Of a stretch of DNA of 32,500 bases, positions 29,979-32,500 are shown in pieces. Both the position numbers and the translations under genes were made by a program. Source of the DNA: Ectothiorhodospira shaposhnikovii (GTDB lineage: Bacteria; Pseudomonadota; Gammaproteobacteria; Ectothiorhodospirales; Ectothiorhodospiraceae); NCBI RefSeq assembly GCF_016584105.1, contig NZ_NRSM01000011.1:1-32500 (forward strand), given 5' to 3'. Under the pieces are notes generated by a model. It saw only the letters and a program-made list of their open reading frames with translations, was not told the DNA's origin and did no database searches. Each line of letters starts with the position of its first letter. The stretch's first letter is position 1.

Positions 29979-30008
29979 AAAACCCCAACCGAGAACGGTT
30001 GGGGTTTT
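29979..30008. terminator. Bidirectional rho-independent terminator
   Basis: AAAACCCCAACC at 29979-29990 pairs with GGTTGGGGTTTT at 29997-30008, 12 bp around a GAGAAC loop. The plus strand continues with T-rich sequence (TTTTGTTATT). The minus strand continues with six T then C and TT. It can terminate both ways and separates the McrC unit from the TIGR04255 unit. Confidence 0.88.
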
Positions 30009-30240
30009 GTTATTGGTGGAGGGAACGCCGACCTACCGCAAATCAGTCTCAAAGCCCGCGCTCCTCGTAACTCCCTGATAATAAACGCCGAAGTCATTTC
30101 ACACAACAACTTCCCGACAACCCGACCAGAGAAACGAATTTCTCCCCTGATTTCCCGGCACCGGACGAGGGTTACGGGTTTGCAGTAAAACCGGATACCT
30201 GGCGTCGAGCAGCAACAACTTCGAATCCAGTTTTCGGACG

Positions 30241-30273
30241 CCGGTTCGGTTCCCAAAACGGGAATCGAATTGG
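30241..30273 (+). other. 14-bp hairpin, fully paired only in the plus-strand RNA
   Basis: CCGGTTCGGTTCCC at 30241-30254 pairs with GGGAATCGAATTGG at 30260-30273 around AAAAC. All 14 positions pair if G-U is allowed (three wobbles). The minus-strand version has A-C mismatches at those three places. No U-run follows. The asymmetry suggests selection on a plus-strand transcript, antisense to the McrC-unit direction, but a single hairpin is weak proof. Confidence 0.55.
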
Positions 30274-30281
30274 CCTGAGCA

Positions 30282-30515
30282 TCAACCTTTTGGCGGATAC
30301 GGATCGTTTCCGTGGCTGTCCTTGTTCTGGATCTTCCCGTCCTTGCCGTGGATGTAGAACTCGGTGCCTTGGTTCTGGCTGATCTTGCGCCCGGCATCGA
30401 CGGCATCCTGCTTCTTGTCGAAGTGGCCGCTGCTGCGGGTCGCGCCGTCTTTCTTGACGTCCCAGCCGCCGTCAGCGTTGGGCACGACATGATGTGATCC
30501 TGGTTTCTTTGGCAT
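30282..30515 (-). CDS. DUF2188 domain protein
   Basis: A 77-residue, highly charged protein: SHHVVPNADGGWDVKKDGATRSSGHFDKKQDAVDAGRKISQNQGTEFYIHGKDGKIQNKDSHGNDP. This is a complete DUF2188 domain (HVVPxxxGGWxVKxxGAxRxSxxxxTKxxAxxxAxxIAxxxGxEFxIHxKDGxIxxxxSxGxDPxPP). Function is unknown; the family is often in stress or accessory gene sets. AGGAGG precedes the ATG. It lies 13 bases after the glycohydrolase stop, so it is probably the last gene of that unit. Confidence 0.92.
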   Translation of the reverse strand: MPKKPGSHHVVPNADGGWDVKKDGATRSSGHFDKKQDAVDAGRKISQNQGTEFYIHGKDGKIQNKDSHGNDPYPPKG

Positions 30516-30528
30516 GTTCGCCTCCTGT

Positions 30529-31467
30529 TTACTTGGTTTCCGTTGAAATAAGTTGCGCTGCTAGCTCCAAAGCATCCACCGGCCAGAAGCACTCTGGTCG
30601 CGGACGGTTGACGCCGGGATGTCCGGCCTTGGGGCGGCAGTTCAGGACCTGGTCGACCCATTGGGCGGGTATGGCGTCCAGGCCGTACACTGCGCCCAGT
30701 AGCGCCCCACAAATGGCTGCGTTGGTATCGGTGTCTCCACCCCGCATAACCGTATCGACAACGCCAGCTTCAAAGCTCGGGGCATTGAGCAGTTGCCACA
30801 GGGCATTTCGGAACGCGGTCAACACCCAGCCCTGTTGCTGGACGTAGTCAGCAGGTGGAGCTTCGGCGGCTCCTTGGATAGCGTCCATGAGAGCCGGGTC
30901 GACTGCCAGGTCGGCAGCCCACTGTTTGATATTCTGGTAGAGCTTCTCGGCTTCGCAGCCCGAGGCAATGGCGTGGGCAATCGCCATGGTGAAAAGCGAG
31001 TTCGCCTGAAGGCACACCGGATTGGGATGCGTCAGAGCGGCGTCCTGCCTGGCCCAGTCGCCCACTGTCACCAATGGGTGGTTGGCCCCGAAAATGCCCA
31101 AGGGGCTGATTCGCATCATGGCTCCGTTGGCCTGGCTGTCGGGGTTTGGAGACCCCCGAAGACCAGCGGAAATGGTCATGCCGCAGTCAAAGGGATCGGA
31201 GTCGAGCCAAAATTGATAGGCCTGAAGCGCGGCATCGGGATCATAGGCTCCACGCTCTGTCAGCATCCGGGCCAGCAGCAGCGCCATCTCCGAGTCATCG
31301 GTTGGCTGACCGGCAATGGTGTTCCATGTGCCGCCATCGGCCAGTTCCCGCACGCCTTCCGGGTAGCTGCGGCGGATCTCCTCCGGCGACTGGAACTCGA
31401 CCAAGCTGCCGAGGGCGTCTCCGGCAAGCTGGCCAAGGAGGCAGCCTTGGGCACGATTAACCCGCAT
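30529..31467 (-). CDS. ADP-ribosylglycohydrolase (DraG/ARH family)
   Basis: A 312-residue ARH-type hydrolase, which removes ADP-ribose from modified protein or nucleic acid. LGQLAGDALGS (11-21), the metal ligands PTDDSEM (Thr56, Asp57, Asp58) and the second metal site MRGGDTDTNAAI (about 241-252) are all present, so it should be active with two Mg ions. The ATG at 31467 is the start of the conserved region and overlaps the McrC stop by 11 bases. The longer frame upstream is a shadow. Coupled to McrC, it may counter ADP-ribosylation linked to defence; that is inference. Confidence 0.92.
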   Translation of the reverse strand: MRVNRAQGCLLGQLAGDALGSLVEFQSPEEIRRSYPEGVRELADGGTWNTIAGQPTDDSEMALLLARMLTERGAYDPDAALQAYQFWLDSDPFDCGMTISAGLRGSPNPDSQANGAMMRISPLGIFGANHPLVTVGDWARQDAALTHPNPVCLQANSLFTMAIAHAIASGCEAEKLYQNIKQWAADLAVDPALMDAIQGAAEAPPADYVQQQGWVLTAFRNALWQLLNAPSFEAGVVDTVMRGGDTDTNAAICGALLGAVYGLDAIPAQWVDQVLNCRPKAGHPGVNRPRPECFWPVDALELAAQLISTETK

Positions 31468-32500
31468 AAGACACCCCCAGAACCTGTAAAAGCTGTTCCC
31501 GGATTTCCTTTGCCGTCCCTCCCAAATCAACGGTGGCAAATCGAATCTCATGGTTCTGGATCACGACGGCCTCGTTAAGCATATCGCCCACCGAAGGATG
31601 AAGGAGCAGACCCGAGGCGTTTTCAGCGAGAAGATCACCATTACCTTCCTGGGACCTCAAATAGGCGTAAATCTGATAGACGTATCCGCTGCGCAGTGTT
31701 TCTTCTCGATACCAGCCTCGAGTCACAACGGAGTTGAACTTCGTGTCAATGACGATACGGCGTCCCGCGTCGGAATGGTCAAGGATGATGTCGGTTCGCA
31801 TCGAGGGGAGGATCTTGTCTATACCCAGACTCTTGCTTTCGATCTGCCAGCCAATGGTTTTGCCCGCATCGACGCGCCACCCTCTTTTGGAAAGCACGAC
31901 ATCATAGAAACCAGCGATCCCTTTCTCGTAGAGCTTCCGAATCCAGGTGATTTCTCTATCCGGCAACGACAATTGCTTTGCGCCTGCGGCCTCCGTAGGT
32001 AGGGCAAGATTGAAGGCCAAGTGGGCCGCAGCAACCATCGGCTGATCATCTGCATCGTGCCTCCCGAAGCGGTCGATGGAGACCTCGCCACGATTCGGAC
32101 GTTCCCCGGTTACGCCCATGCGTCTCAAGCCTGCCGCCAACGACCGACATCGGTGTGCCAGCGTCCCCTGGAGAACGATTTTGGATATTTCCTCCAGGGC
32201 CGTCCGGACATAGCGATTTCGGGCAGTATCGATGGTCAACTCATGGAATCGGCAAGCCACCTTTCCGCGATCCAGTAATCGATGCCTCTCCGTGTTCAGC
32301 AGGTCGACGCGTCCACGCACGCGGCCGAGAACAGCCTCACGCGATTGGTAGCCATAACTCAAATTGCGCTGGATACGACGCTCGACGCGGCGGCAAAGCA
32401 TTTCTGCGACCAGATCTGGGATGTCGTCAGGGTTATCCTCTACGGAGACCTTCGCCTTTTCGAGATCCCTGAACAAATCCGATGCATACAGCATGAGCAG
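31457..32500 (-). CDS. mcrC: McrC-type subunit of a modified-cytosine restriction system, 5' end off the window
   Basis: At least 347 residues of McrC. LYASDLFRDLE matches the early conserved region of McrC, and the PD-(D/E)XK nuclease motif is TDIILDHSDAGRRIVIDTKFN (Asp then Asp-x-Lys). SYGYQSREAVLGRVRGRVDLLNTERHR and YVYQIYAYLRSQEG are also family features. McrC is the nuclease partner of the GTPase McrB and cuts DNA with methylated or modified cytosine. The frame is open through the right edge with Leu codons before the first Met at 32494, and McrC proteins usually begin some residues earlier, so the true start is probably beyond the window. McrB is not in view. Confidence 0.88.
   Translation of the reverse strand: MLMLYASDLFRDLEKAKVSVEDNPDDIPDLVAEMLCRRVERRIQRNLSYGYQSREAVLGRVRGRVDLLNTERHRLLDRGKVACRFHELTIDTARNRYVRTALEEISKIVLQGTLAHRCRSLAAGLRRMGVTGERPNRGEVSIDRFGRHDADDQPMVAAAHLAFNLALPTEAAGAKQLSLPDREITWIRKLYEKGIAGFYDVVLSKRGWRVDAGKTIGWQIESKSLGIDKILPSMRTDIILDHSDAGRRIVIDTKFNSVVTRGWYREETLRSGYVYQIYAYLRSQEGNGDLLAENASGLLLHPSVGDMLNEAVVIQNHEIRFATVDLGGTAKEIREQLLQVLGVSYAG

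Larger units (their letters stand above)
29607..30281. other. 675-nt gap between the two downstream gene units
   Basis: No credible gene. It holds the TTGACACT repeats (29619-29657), an imperfect long inverted repeat (29819-29923), a bidirectional terminator (29979-30008) and a 14-bp hairpin with three G-U pairs (30241-30273). The segment 30010-30235 shows nothing I can support beyond this. Confidence 0.6.

Noticed and set aside
30231-30275. tRNA-like T-arm (TTCGATTCCC on the minus strand)
   Set aside because: No acceptor, D or anticodon arms can be built around it; a simple hairpin explains the sequence.

Overview
The window is most of a siphovirus-type prophage with lambda-like head genes, followed by a short chromosomal or island segment rich in defence-type genes. 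High GC, AGGAG-type ribosome binding sites and the protein families (TerL of the GpA type, DUF3489, DUF6362, DUF6511, DUF2924) suggest a high-GC proteobacterium, probably beta or gamma. No rRNA, tRNA or housekeeping gene is present, so genus cannot be read.

Layout. 1-248: end of an IS3-family insertion sequence sitting in codon 17 of the major capsid gene. 312-6224 (minus): head-packaging operon (decoration protein, S49 protease with a nested scaffold gene, portal, gpW-like connector, large and small terminase). 6277-7600 (plus): three small genes lying against the late operon, each preceded by the same 31-nt element. 7564-10241 (minus): two tandem ParB-domain/DNA methyltransferase fusions behind a strong terminator. 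10293-10618: non-coding control region with a 20-bp palindrome. 10619-19535 (minus): a tightly overlapped replication and recombination operon (DUF6362, RuvC-like resolvase, primase-helicase, Fe-S RecB/Cas4-like nuclease, DUF6511, DEAH helicase, possible ssDNA-binding protein, Sak4-like ATPase, AlpA-like regulator). Nine copies of an 8-mer between the resolvase and the primase-helicase look like a replication origin. 19718-21914 (minus): two unknown genes, divergent from 22119-24579 (plus): XRE repressor, ImmA/IrrE protease and an unknown 404-aa protein. 24705-27230 (plus): integration module (small ORF, DUF2924, serine recombinase, KorB-like protein), presumably ending at the attachment site.

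From 27253 to the right edge all genes are on the minus strand: a three-gene unit (TIGR04255 protein, HTH protein, unknown protein) and, after a 675-nt gap, McrC (cut by the window edge), an ADP-ribosylglycohydrolase and a DUF2188 protein.

How it works together (inference). The XRE/ImmA pair would hold lysogeny. The early operon would replicate and recombine the genome. Its transcription should stop at the terminator at 10251-10292, so late genes need antitermination or their own promoter. The capsid gene is destroyed by the IS, so the prophage should be unable to make particles unless complemented. The strongest unexplained signal is the repeated 31-nt element, found before three genes in the head region and once before DUF2924, about 17 kb away.
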